A DNA stretch of 64,000 nt from Acetobacterium woodii (GTDB lineage: Bacteria; Bacillota; Clostridia; Eubacteriales; Eubacteriaceae): contig JACQZP010000026.1 in the NCBI GenBank assembly GCA_016213825.1, forward strand, positions 186,001 through 250,000, written 5' to 3'. Within the stretch, counting starts at the first letter, position 1; each line of letters starts with the position of its first letter. The notes below the pieces were generated by a model. The model was not told the origin of the DNA. It did not search any database and was given only the letters and a program-made list of their open reading frames with translations. Positions 43,684 to 51,631 of this stretch are shown here, piece by piece. The position numbers and the translations under genes were made by a program.

Positions 43684-45828
43684 ATGAAAAAGAGTTTGAA
43701 GAAGACACTGTCCGTATTGCTGGTCAGCTTTTTGCTGGCAGTTTTGATCCCAGCTGGAGCTTGGGCGGAAGAAACCGATGTGCCGACAACAGCCCCTTTG
43801 AATCCGGCTTTTGTTCAATATCTGGACCAGCTGGAGTCGGGAACCCTCAATACCACAGCCATAAATGGTCATTCCCGAGGTTATGTTCCGCCGACCTTAC
43901 AGCGTTATGAAGGTACCGGCGATACCGACATCAGTGGATCAGCAAGTTTGCCGGCGGCCTTTGACCTACGGACAACTGGCCGGATCAGTGCCATTCGTGA
44001 TCAGGGTGACTACGGCAGTTGCTGGGCTTTTGCCAGTTTGGCTTCGTTGGAATCCTATGTTGAAAAAGACAAAGTCGTTGATTTTTCAGAAAACAACCTG
44101 ATGTGGAACAATGGTTTTGATGGAACTCCTGATGATGGGGGGAATTATTCTATGGCTACCGCTTATCTGGCACGTTGGAGCGGTCCGGTGAACGAAAGCA
44201 GTGACCCCTATGGGACACCTAAAAAATCTGGATTGTCTTCAGTATACCATGTACAGGGAGTTGAATACATTCCTCAATCAGCGGCTGCCATTAAGCAGGC
44301 TCTGATGGACGGCGGGGCGCTTTACACTTCCATGTATTCGGGAGCGCTTGACGATGTCCGTTATTTCAACAGCAATACCTCAGCCCTTTACTATGATGGT
44401 GATGATTATACCGATCATGATGTTGCGATTGTGGGATGGGATGATAACTACCCCCGCAGTAATTTTGTAAATTCCCCACCCGGCAACGGAGCCTGGATCA
44501 TTCGCAACAGTTGGGGATCTGATTGGGGCGACGGCGGCTACTTCTACATGTCCTATTACGATACCTATGCCGGCAGCAATGTAACCGCTTTTCACAATGC
44601 CGAAGCAACTGATAATTACAGTCGTGTTTATCAGTATGATCCCCTGGGCGATACCTCGGCGAGGGGCTATCGGGACAGTAGTAACACAGTCTGGGGTGCG
44701 AATATCTTTACTGCGGCTGCCAGCGAAAATTTAACCGCTGTCAGCACCTATGCCTTAGCTCCGAATACGACCCTTGAAATTAATGTCTATACCAATGTCA
44801 GTGATGGTGCACCGACCAGCGGCACTTTGAAAACCACTCAAACCGCATCCTTCCAACACGGCGGCTATTACACCATTAACTTGAATAATCCAGTTGGTCT
44901 GGTAGCGGGACAGAAGTTTTCGGTGGTTATAAAATACAATACGCCGGGAACCGATGATTCGGTTCCGGTTGAAAGTCCGATTGTAAATAACAGTAGCGCC
45001 GCCAGCGCCAATCCCGGCGAAAGCTTAATGAGTCGGACTGGCAGCGGCGGTTGGTATGACGTTTCGGCAAAAGATGAGGGAAACATCTGTATTAAAGCCT
45101 TTACCGGCGGCAAAGCGACGCTTCTAGAGAGTATCGCCATTACTCAGCCGGCAACAAAACTGACCTACCAGATTGGGGAAGCCCTGGACATCAGCGGTCT
45201 GGAGATAACTGGAACATATAGTGATGGCACAACCAGAAAAGAAACCGTAACAACGCAAAATATCACTGGTTTTGACAGTTCTCAGGCTGATGCAAACCAG
45301 GAACTGACCATCACCATCGATGGAAAAACCATCACATATTCGGTTGCAATTAAAGGTTCAGGACTGCCAGCGGATTGTATCTACCGTACCCATGTCCAGA
45401 ATGTCGGATGGCAGGTTTGGAAGAGCAATGGCCTTATGAGCGGAACTTCTGGAGAATCACTGCGGCTAGAAGGCATTGAAATTAAGGTTGATAGTTCAGA
45501 CTATGATTTGGGTGTTGAATACAGTACCCATGTACAAAATTATGGTTGGCAGGATTTCAGAAGTAACGGAATCATGAGCGGAACCTCCGGGGAAGGGATG
45601 CGACTGGAAGCCATTAAGATCCGATTGACAGGAGCTGACTCTGACCAGTTTGATGTTTATTATCGGGTCCATGCCCAGAATGTAGGTTGGATGGACTGGG
45701 CCAAGAATGGTGCTGAAGCTGGAACTGCCGGGTTTGGTTACCGCTTGGAAGGAATTGAGATCAAAGTGCTACCAAAAGGATCGGTTGCTCCCGGGCCGAC
45801 AGCCAAACCATTTATTGAAAACAATTAA
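43684..45828 (+). CDS. Secreted papain-like (C1) protease with Ig-like domain and ChW repeats
   Basis: The 714-residue protein has a signal peptide (MKKSLKKTLSVLLVSFLLA, cleavage likely after AWA near residue 29). A C1A-type protease domain follows (about 75-295) with the oxyanion Gln and catalytic Cys in DQGDYGSCWAF, His in DHDVAIVGW and Asn in NSWGSDWG. Next comes a lectin-like domain (about 310-480), a bacterial Ig-like domain (about 485-560) and three clostridial hydrophobic-W repeats (about 565-695, each with VGW/YGW and GTSGE/GTAG plus RLE). It should act outside the cell, on the wall or in the matrix. AAGGAG precedes the ATG. Confidence 0.92.
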   Translation: MKKSLKKTLSVLLVSFLLAVLIPAGAWAEETDVPTTAPLNPAFVQYLDQLESGTLNTTAINGHSRGYVPPTLQRYEGTGDTDISGSASLPAAFDLRTTGRISAIRDQGDYGSCWAFASLASLESYVEKDKVVDFSENNLMWNNGFDGTPDDGGNYSMATAYLARWSGPVNESSDPYGTPKKSGLSSVYHVQGVEYIPQSAAAIKQALMDGGALYTSMYSGALDDVRYFNSNTSALYYDGDDYTDHDVAIVGWDDNYPRSNFVNSPPGNGAWIIRNSWGSDWGDGGYFYMSYYDTYAGSNVTAFHNAEATDNYSRVYQYDPLGDTSARGYRDSSNTVWGANIFTAAASENLTAVSTYALAPNTTLEINVYTNVSDGAPTSGTLKTTQTASFQHGGYYTINLNNPVGLVAGQKFSVVIKYNTPGTDDSVPVESPIVNNSSAASANPGESLMSRTGSGGWYDVSAKDEGNICIKAFTGGKATLLESIAITQPATKLTYQIGEALDISGLEITGTYSDGTTRKETVTTQNITGFDSSQADANQELTITIDGKTITYSVAIKGSGLPADCIYRTHVQNVGWQVWKSNGLMSGTSGESLRLEGIEIKVDSSDYDLGVEYSTHVQNYGWQDFRSNGIMSGTSGEGMRLEAIKIRLTGADSDQFDVYYRVHAQNVGWMDWAKNGAEAGTAGFGYRLEGIEIKVLPKGSVAPGPTAKPFIENN

Positions 45829-45840
45829 CATAAATTTTTC

Positions 45841-45874
45841 CTACAGCATTATATTGACAAATATAATGCTGTAG
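45841..45874. terminator. Hairpin after the protease gene, overlapping the next promoter
   Basis: A perfect 15-bp stem CTACAGCATTATATT/AATATAATGCTGTAG with a four-base loop lies 12 bases after the stop. There is no T-run, so termination would be weak. It contains the -35 box of the riboswitch promoter. Confidence 0.6.
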
Positions 45875-45882
45875 GGTAAAAT
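45854..45882 (+). promoter_or_regulatory. Promoter of the Mn2+ riboswitch/ATPase transcript
   Basis: TTGACA and TAAAAT are separated by 17 bases; the -35 box sits inside the preceding hairpin. The riboswitch begins about 10 bases downstream. Confidence 0.7.
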
Positions 45883-45889
45883 ATAGTTG

Positions 45890-45985
45890 TTATGAGGGAG
45901 TAATTTGCGCGATCAGCGTGATAAGTCAACATGCATGGTAGAAATACCTGGCTTATCTTAATGAGTGAGACTCATGTACAGTTTT
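45890..45985 (+). ncRNA. yybP-ykoY (Mn2+) riboswitch aptamer
   Basis: The conserved blocks of this family occur in order: GAGGGAGTAATTTGCGC, GTCAACATGC, CCTGGC and TGAGTGAGACTCA. They are joined by variable stems (e.g. GATAAG/CTTATC) as in known aptamers. The element lies directly downstream of a promoter and upstream of a terminator and a P-type ATPase gene. It is known to sense Mn2+ and turn on exporters. Confidence 0.93.
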
Positions 45986-46008
45986 TCTGTACTTGGGTTA
46001 TTTTTTTT

Positions 46009-46042
46009 CCAAGTGCAGTAAGCGCTTGGTTTTTTATTTTTT
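46009..46042 (+). terminator. Riboswitch expression-platform terminator
   Basis: CCAAGTGC pairs with GCGCTTGG around a five-base loop and is followed by TTTTTTATTTTTT. When the aptamer binds metal, this terminator should be prevented, letting transcription into the ATPase gene proceed. Confidence 0.9.
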
Positions 46043-46117
46043 GCGGTTAATTTAGGTGTTATTGTTTTATTTAAACAGACTATTACCTATTAGATGTTGA
46101 CTTGAAGGAGGATTTGG

Positions 46118-48760
46118 ATGAAACAGTATTTACAGACTTCGGAAGAAGTCCTGAAGGAGTTAAACTCCGGGAGAGATGGGCTCTCCAATGCGGAAGCTGG
46201 TGCCAGGCTTAAAGAAAATGGCAAGAACAAACTGGACGAAGCTAAAAAAGATTCAGTGGTGGTGCGGTTTTTTAATCAGTTAAAGGACCCCATGATTGTG
46301 ATCTTAATAGCCGCTGCGATTATTTCAGGGATTACTGCCGCATATTCAGGCGAATCCTTTGCAGATGTCATCATTATTATGGCAGTAGTTATTATCAACT
46401 CGGTTTTAGGCGTTTATCAGGAAAGTAAGGCTGAAAAAGCCATCGAAGCACTCCAGGCCATTTCGGCCGCCACTACCCGGGTGATGCGGGATGGCAAAAT
46501 TCAGGAGATTAAAACAGAAGATCTGGTCGTTGGCGATATCATTCTACTGGAAGCCGGCGATTCTATTCCGGCCGATGCCAGGTTATTGGAAAGTGCCAGC
46601 CTGAAAATTGAAGAAGCGGCATTAACCGGAGAAAGTGTGCCGGTAGAAAAAGTGATTACGGCCCTTAATCTGGGGGATCAAAAAGATATTTCCCTGGGCG
46701 ACCGAAAGAACATGGTTTACATGGGCAGCGCGGTGGTCTACGGCCGGGGAACTGCAACCGTCGTTGCCACCGGCATGCAAACCGAAATGGGTAAAATCGC
46801 CACTGCCATTACCCAAGCCAAAGAAAACCTGACCCCATTGCAGATCAAACTGAATCAGCTGAGTAAGGTGTTGAGCTGGCTGGTTCTGGGGATCTGTGTA
46901 TTTATCTTTGCTTTAAGTCTGGTTCGTTTGTATCTCGGGGAAGGCATTACCGGTATCGGCGTGCTGAACACCTTTATGATCGCTGTTTCATTGGCAGTTG
47001 CCGCCATTCCTGAAGGACTGGCAGCGGTGGTGACCATTGTTTTATCCATTGGCGTTACTAACATGTCCAGGAAAAAAGCGGTTATTCGTAAGTTAACGGC
47101 CGTTGAAACCCTGGGATGTACTCAGGTTATCTGTTCCGATAAAACTGGAACATTGACTCAGAATAAAATGACTGTAGTGGATCATTTCGGCTTCGATCAG
47201 CATCTGCTTGGTCGGGCCATGGCACTCTGTAGCGATGCCTATTTGAATGATCAAAATAAAGCTGAAGGAGAACCCACCGAAGCGGCCTTGGTCAATTACG
47301 GATTTTCCCTTGGTCTGCCTAAAGGTGAATTGGAGGCTCAAACGCCACGAGTGGGAGAAGCCCCATTTGATTCCGGCCGAAAGCTGATGAGTACCATTCA
47401 TCAAATGGCGGATGCCAGTTTTAAGCAATACACCAAGGGTGCGCCGGATGTTTTAATATCCCGTTGCACCACCTACTGGGATGGCAATGAAGCACTGCCA
47501 ATGAACGATGATATTCGTGAAGAAATCAGACAAGCTAATAAAAAACTGGCAAATCAGGCCTTGCGGGTTCTGGCTGGTGCCAGTCGGAATTGGCAAACTA
47601 TGCCTGAGGATCAGTCACCGGCCTACCTGGAAGAGGAACTCTGTTTCATTGGTTTAACCGGGATGATCGACCCCATCCGTCCGGAAGTGAAAGATGCCAT
47701 TGCTGAGTGTAAGTCGGCCGGAATCCGAACCGTGATGATCACCGGAGACCATCCCGATACTGCGGCTGCGATTGCCAGCCAGTTAGGCATCATCAAGGAT
47801 AAGTCAGAAGCGATTACCGGTGCCAAATTGGACGAAATCTCTGAAGATCAACTCAAACAGGATATTAGCAAGTATTCAGTTTATGCTCGGGTCCAGCCGG
47901 AACATAAGGTGCGAATTGTCAAAGCTTGGCAGAATCAAGGCATGATTGTCGCGATGACCGGTGACGGTGTCAATGATGCACCCTCCATCAAAACCGCTGA
48001 CATTGGGGTTGGAATGGGGATAACAGGGACAGATGTTACTAAAAATGTCGCTGATATGGTACTGGCAGACGATAATTTCGCTACAATTGTCAATGCAGTG
48101 GAGGAAGGTCGCCGGATCTACGACAATATCCGCAAGGCCATTCAGTTCCTGCTGTCATCCAATCTATCAGAAGTTATTGCTATTTTTGTAGCGACTCTGT
48201 TGGGCTTTACGATTCTTAAACCAGTCCATTTATTGTGGATCAACCTGATCACTGACTCCTTCCCGGCCATTGCTTTGGGGATGGAAGGCGAAGAATCTGA
48301 TACCATGAAAAACCCGCCCCGTGAATCTAAAGAAGGTATTTTCTCTCGGGGTTTGGGCGTGGATGTTATCTGGCAGGGGGTTATGGTTGCCGTGGTGACC
48401 ATCATTGCCTATTTTGTGGGACATTACATGGAAGCTGGCGTCTGGGAAATTGCTGAAAGTGCCGATGGCATGACCATGGCATTCTTAACCTTGTCGATGG
48501 CTGAGATGTTCCATTCACTGAATATGCGAAGCCGACGCCAATCGATCTTTAAGATGAAGCATCAGAATAAGTTCTTATACCTGGCTATGATTGCTTCTTT
48601 AGTGTTGACGACTGCGGTTATCTTTATTCCACCGATTGCAGCAGCTTTCGAGTTTGAAGCAATCAGTCTGACCGAATACTTTACTGCTATGGGTCTGGCA
48701 GTAGTGGTGATACCAATTGTTGAAATCGTAAAGTTTTTCCAAAGAAAATACGAAGTATAA
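46118..48760 (+). CDS. P2-type cation ATPase, predicted Mn2+/Ca2+ exporter
   Basis: The 880-residue membrane ATPase uses ATP to export a divalent cation. It has the N-terminal cation-ATPase domain, the TGES motif (ALTGESVPVE), the phosphorylation motif SDKTGTLTQNK near 350, KGAPD, TGDHPDTA and GDGVNDAPS. Membrane metal ligands correspond to those of SERCA-type pumps: PEGL in helix 4, SSNLSEV (Asn, Glu) in helix 5 and NLITDS (Asn, Thr, Asp) in helix 6. It lies directly under a Mn2+ riboswitch, so Mn2+ export (with possible Ca2+) is likely. GGAGG precedes the ATG. Confidence 0.93.
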   Translation: MKQYLQTSEEVLKELNSGRDGLSNAEAGARLKENGKNKLDEAKKDSVVVRFFNQLKDPMIVILIAAAIISGITAAYSGESFADVIIIMAVVIINSVLGVYQESKAEKAIEALQAISAATTRVMRDGKIQEIKTEDLVVGDIILLEAGDSIPADARLLESASLKIEEAALTGESVPVEKVITALNLGDQKDISLGDRKNMVYMGSAVVYGRGTATVVATGMQTEMGKIATAITQAKENLTPLQIKLNQLSKVLSWLVLGICVFIFALSLVRLYLGEGITGIGVLNTFMIAVSLAVAAIPEGLAAVVTIVLSIGVTNMSRKKAVIRKLTAVETLGCTQVICSDKTGTLTQNKMTVVDHFGFDQHLLGRAMALCSDAYLNDQNKAEGEPTEAALVNYGFSLGLPKGELEAQTPRVGEAPFDSGRKLMSTIHQMADASFKQYTKGAPDVLISRCTTYWDGNEALPMNDDIREEIRQANKKLANQALRVLAGASRNWQTMPEDQSPAYLEEELCFIGLTGMIDPIRPEVKDAIAECKSAGIRTVMITGDHPDTAAAIASQLGIIKDKSEAITGAKLDEISEDQLKQDISKYSVYARVQPEHKVRIVKAWQNQGMIVAMTGDGVNDAPSIKTADIGVGMGITGTDVTKNVADMVLADDNFATIVNAVEEGRRIYDNIRKAIQFLLSSNLSEVIAIFVATLLGFTILKPVHLLWINLITDSFPAIALGMEGEESDTMKNPPRESKEGIFSRGLGVDVIWQGVMVAVVTIIAYFVGHYMEAGVWEIAESADGMTMAFLTLSMAEMFHSLNMRSRRQSIFKMKHQNKFLYLAMIASLVLTTAVIFIPPIAAAFEFEAISLTEYFTAMGLAVVVIPIVEIVKFFQRKYEV

Positions 48761-48789
48761 TTATTTGAACCGTTGAACTAATTTTACGG

Positions 48790-48823
48790 GCATCTGCGCA
48801 TGAGTGCGTAGATGTCTTTTTTT
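48790..48823 (+). terminator. Intrinsic terminator after the cation ATPase gene
   Basis: GGCATCTGCGCA pairs with TGCGTAGATGTC and a T-run follows. Confidence 0.85.
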
Positions 48824-48860
48824 ATTACAATAAATAATATGAAGGCATGATTTAAATCCA

Positions 48861-48889
48861 TTGTCGCTGGGTATGAAAAGGTCTAGAAT
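48861..48889 (+). promoter_or_regulatory. Promoter of the VOC protein gene
   Basis: TTGTCG and TAGAAT are separated by 17 bases, about 40 bases upstream of the ATG. Confidence 0.45.
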
Positions 48890-48928
48890 AGAAATATCAG
48901 AACTGATTAAAAATGAAGGAGAAACAAG

Positions 48929-49351
48929 ATGAAAATTGGACCGTATATTAATTTTCCTGGAAACTGTCGAGAAGCAGTAGCGTTTTACACGGAGGTATTT
49001 AAGGAAGAGGCACCTCAGATTATGACTTTTGGAGAAATGCCGGCAGACCCAAATTATCCCATGTCCGATAATGTTAAGGAACTTGTGGCGAATGCCCAGC
49101 TGAATATTAATGGGAACACCATCATGTTTTCTGATGTACCGCCAGGGATGCCTTTTACAAAAGGAAATAACATTACGCTAGTCATTGTGCATGATGATCT
49201 GGAAGAAATTAAACGGCTGTTTGGTTTGTTAAGTAAAGAAGGTTCGGTGGGAATGTTGCTGCAGGAAACCTTCTGGAGCAAATTATATGGTTCTTTAACT
49301 GATAAATTTGGCATTGGTTGGCAAATGTCGGCAGAACAAATGCCAGATTAA
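48929..49351 (+). CDS. VOC-family (PhnB/glyoxalase-like) protein
   Basis: The 140-residue protein has the beta-alpha-beta-beta-beta fold of the VOC superfamily: INFPGNCREAVAFYTEVF at the start and a second module near residues 75-137. It most resembles PhnB-like, 3-demethylubiquinone methyltransferase-like proteins, whose role is often unclear. GAAGGAGA lies before the ATG. Single gene with its own promoter and terminator. Confidence 0.83.
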   Translation: MKIGPYINFPGNCREAVAFYTEVFKEEAPQIMTFGEMPADPNYPMSDNVKELVANAQLNINGNTIMFSDVPPGMPFTKGNNITLVIVHDDLEEIKRLFGLLSKEGSVGMLLQETFWSKLYGSLTDKFGIGWQMSAEQMPD

Positions 49352-49386
49352 GTCATTAAAACCACTTAAATCAAGAAAAAAGCTGG

Positions 49387-49430
49387 CCAGCGTCTCATCA
49401 TTTGAGACGCTGGTTTGAATCTTTTTTGGG
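49387..49430 (+). terminator. Intrinsic terminator after the VOC gene
   Basis: CCAGCGTCTCA pairs with TGAGACGCTGG around five bases and is followed by TTTGAATCTTTTTT. Confidence 0.85.
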
Positions 49431-49583
49431 GAAAAGGTTTAAAACGAACATTTTTGTCTATAATAGTTAGGTGACTTGATGAATTCGGGGTTGCCTGAAC
49501 TGTAATCATTTTATGAGTGAACGGCTTACCGATAAAAGGGTGATTTAAAAGCGAAATTATAAAAATAAAAATTAATAATAACA
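49431..49583. other. Intergenic stretch without a supported gene
   Basis: Between the two terminators of this convergent region I see AT-rich sequence and no open frame with a ribosome site. Confidence 0.5.
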
Positions 49584-49629
49584 AAAAAACCGAAGAGATC
49601 TGACATTTTCAGAATGTCTTCGGTTTTTT
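49584..49629 (-). terminator. Intrinsic terminator after the YDG-repeat protein gene
   Basis: AAAAAACCGAAGA pairs with TCTTCGGTTTTTT, with a small inner hairpin CTGA/TCAG. T-runs occur on both strands; the minus-strand gene ends 50 bases away. Confidence 0.75.
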
Positions 49630-49676
49630 AAAAATAGTTTTTACGGTTAGGGATTTAATAAAATTTTTTCATTCAT

Positions 49677-50468
49677 TTACTTTGCCGCAGTGGCTGATGT
49701 TGTTGTGTCAGGTTTGGTTGTGACCGGCGGATTTGAAACAACTGGTGCTGTGGTTATTGTAGGAGCAGTAGTCGCCGGAGGATTGGTTACAGTTGAAGTC
49801 GTTGACGTTGTCATATTGGTGTTATTATTTGTAACTGAAGAATTGGTCGCAACAGGCACAGCGGTAATTTCGCCATTTGAGACAGTATATGGCATGGGCG
49901 CTTCATAGTTGGCTGCGTTTGTTCCGTTCAGGATATAGATGACGGTAATGGTTTTATCTTTACCAACATCAGCGGTATCGTAAACGGCGGTTGCAGTGAC
50001 GGTGACATTTTCACTGCCGACAATACCGGTTAAGGTTCCGGGGGTCACGGTTGCTGAGGCGGTTCCGTCAGATACCTTTAAAACCGTCAGTTTCGGTTCG
50101 GAAATGATCAACGGAGCGGCCTTAATCTGTCCGGTTGATATTGTAAAATTGGCAGGGGTTTCATATTTTTCAGCATCGGTGCCGGCTAAAGTATAAACTA
50201 AAGTAATTGTTTTTGATTTGCCGATCGCTGCGGTGTCATAGTTAGCACTCGCAGTCACTTTTACATCATCCGAACCATTGACTCCGCTTAAAGTGCCGGG
50301 AGTAACTTTGGCTTTGGTAGTTCCATCGTATGCTTTGATTAAAGAAAGTGTGGGTTCCGAGATAGTTGTGGTTCTGGGGGTATTGTATTTACCCACCGCA
50401 AAAACCCCGGCAGTTGTTAAGACCACTAAAACCACAATTCCAAGGGCGATAATTTTAAATTTATTCAT
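49677..50468 (-). CDS. Exported protein with two YDG-type repeats
   Basis: The 263-residue protein has an N-terminal membrane helix or signal (KIIALGIVVLVVLTTAGVFAV). Two repeats of about 75 residues (39-115 and 116-195) follow, each with KAYDGTTKAKVTPGTLSGV- or KVSDGTASATVTPGTLTGI-like starts. The tail is long and Thr/Pro/Asn-rich (about 205-263). YDG-type repeats occur in large surface adhesins. No LPXTG or other sorting motif follows, so it is probably membrane-anchored by its N-terminus. TTGGAGGT precedes the ATG; a TATAAT-containing region lies upstream. Confidence 0.78.
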   Translation of the reverse strand: MNKFKIIALGIVVLVVLTTAGVFAVGKYNTPRTTTISEPTLSLIKAYDGTTKAKVTPGTLSGVNGSDDVKVTASANYDTAAIGKSKTITLVYTLAGTDAEKYETPANFTISTGQIKAAPLIISEPKLTVLKVSDGTASATVTPGTLTGIVGSENVTVTATAVYDTADVGKDKTITVIYILNGTNAANYEAPMPYTVSNGEITAVPVATNSSVTNNNTNMTTSTTSTVTNPPATTAPTITTAPVVSNPPVTTKPDTTTSATAAK

Positions 50469-50744
50469 GTTATACCTCCAAGATATAAACTTATTATAAT
50501 GTTTGAATACATTATAATGGTTCTAATGAAAAGTTTCCACTAATTTTGAGTAAGGACTGAAAATAGCTGCTATATCTTAATGTTTTGGGTTAGACATTAA
50601 AGATTTAAGCGGTGAGATCATGGATCTTGGTTATAAAAAAGGCTGGAATTATTCTAAAAATAGCATAAAGAAACGGCTAAAATCCATTCGTACATGATGA
50701 GGAGCATCAGGCATCTAGTATTTGAACAGAAAGGAAGCATTGAG

Positions 50745-51446
50745 ATGAAGCGGTCATTGGTGATTCTGCTGATTGTTTTGGGGTGTTCACTGATTGGTAT
50801 TATGATGTTTATCTATCGGATAAACCAGGGGTCTCAGGCCAAAAGCCCTGAGATCAAAAGCGAAATGAATCAGGAAAACTTTGATACTTTAGATGAAGGG
50901 GTTTGGTCGGTCTCAAGTAAAAACCTGGGGCGAACGCGGCTGAAGCCAGAAAATGTTGTGGTCAAGGATGGCTTTCTTAACATCAAAATACCAGCCAATA
51001 CCCTGGCTGGCGGAGAAATCGTCAACCAGGAGCCGATGACCTATGGCAGTTATGAATGCCGTATGAAACTGCCGGAGGCGCCTTCATCGATCACCGGTTT
51101 TTTTCTCTATGCGCCCCCGGATTATTTTTATGAAATTGACATGGAAATCCATAATACAAATGAAGGAAAGCTGTTATTGACTACCTACGCCGATGGTGCG
51201 GTGCAAAATGAGTATGTGGGAGAGCTGGGCTTTGATCCCACTGCCGATTTCCACAATTATCGCTTTGACTATTCAGCCGACCGGGTGGCCTTTTATGTGG
51301 ATAGCAAATCTATTCTGGAATGGCGAGATGGGTTCCCCATCGGACAACCGATGCAGTTAATGGTCAATACCTGGTACCCCAACTGGCTGGCGGGAACCCC
51401 GGCATCAGAAGATCAGAAGCTATTGGTTGATTGGATTCGATATTAA
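50745..51446 (+). CDS. Membrane-anchored GH16-like glycoside hydrolase
   Basis: The 233-residue protein has an N-terminal hydrophobic anchor (about 3-22), then a concanavalin-like glycosidase fold. The catalytic ExDxE motif is seen as YEIDMEIH near residue 128. Typical flanks are DYSADRVAFYVDSK and MQLMVNTWYPNWL. GH16 enzymes cut beta-glucans or galactans or transfer them. The ATG at 50745 follows AAGGAAG. It precedes a polysaccharide synthesis operon and may trim or release the polymer. Confidence 0.8.
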   Translation: MKRSLVILLIVLGCSLIGIMMFIYRINQGSQAKSPEIKSEMNQENFDTLDEGVWSVSSKNLGRTRLKPENVVVKDGFLNIKIPANTLAGGEIVNQEPMTYGSYECRMKLPEAPSSITGFFLYAPPDYFYEIDMEIHNTNEGKLLLTTYADGAVQNEYVGELGFDPTADFHNYRFDYSADRVAFYVDSKSILEWRDGFPIGQPMQLMVNTWYPNWLAGTPASEDQKLLVDWIRY

Positions 51447-51455
51447 CAGAGTGGT

Positions 51456-51575
51456 ACAGTGAGCTTTGCTACCTGTTTACATCAAACAATTTTTACACTG
51501 TACGGCGTACAGTCTCAGGACTGTTCGCCTACACGTTACAAAATTGTTTATGAAAACAGATATCAAACCAATTTA
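51456..51575 (+). repeat. Family A repeat, short variant copy
   Basis: The words CAGTGAGCTTTGCTACC, GTTTACATCAAACAATTTTT, ACACTGTACGGCGTACAG and CGCCTACACGTTACAAAATTG are present in the family order. It lacks the long internal insertion of the copies at 18.0 and 60.0 kb. It lies directly upstream of the three-gene operon. Confidence 0.7.
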
Positions 51576-51631
51576 GGTTAGTGGTTTATGCGTTTAAGTA
51601 ATAGGATTGGATTCGATATTAGGAGGAAGAG

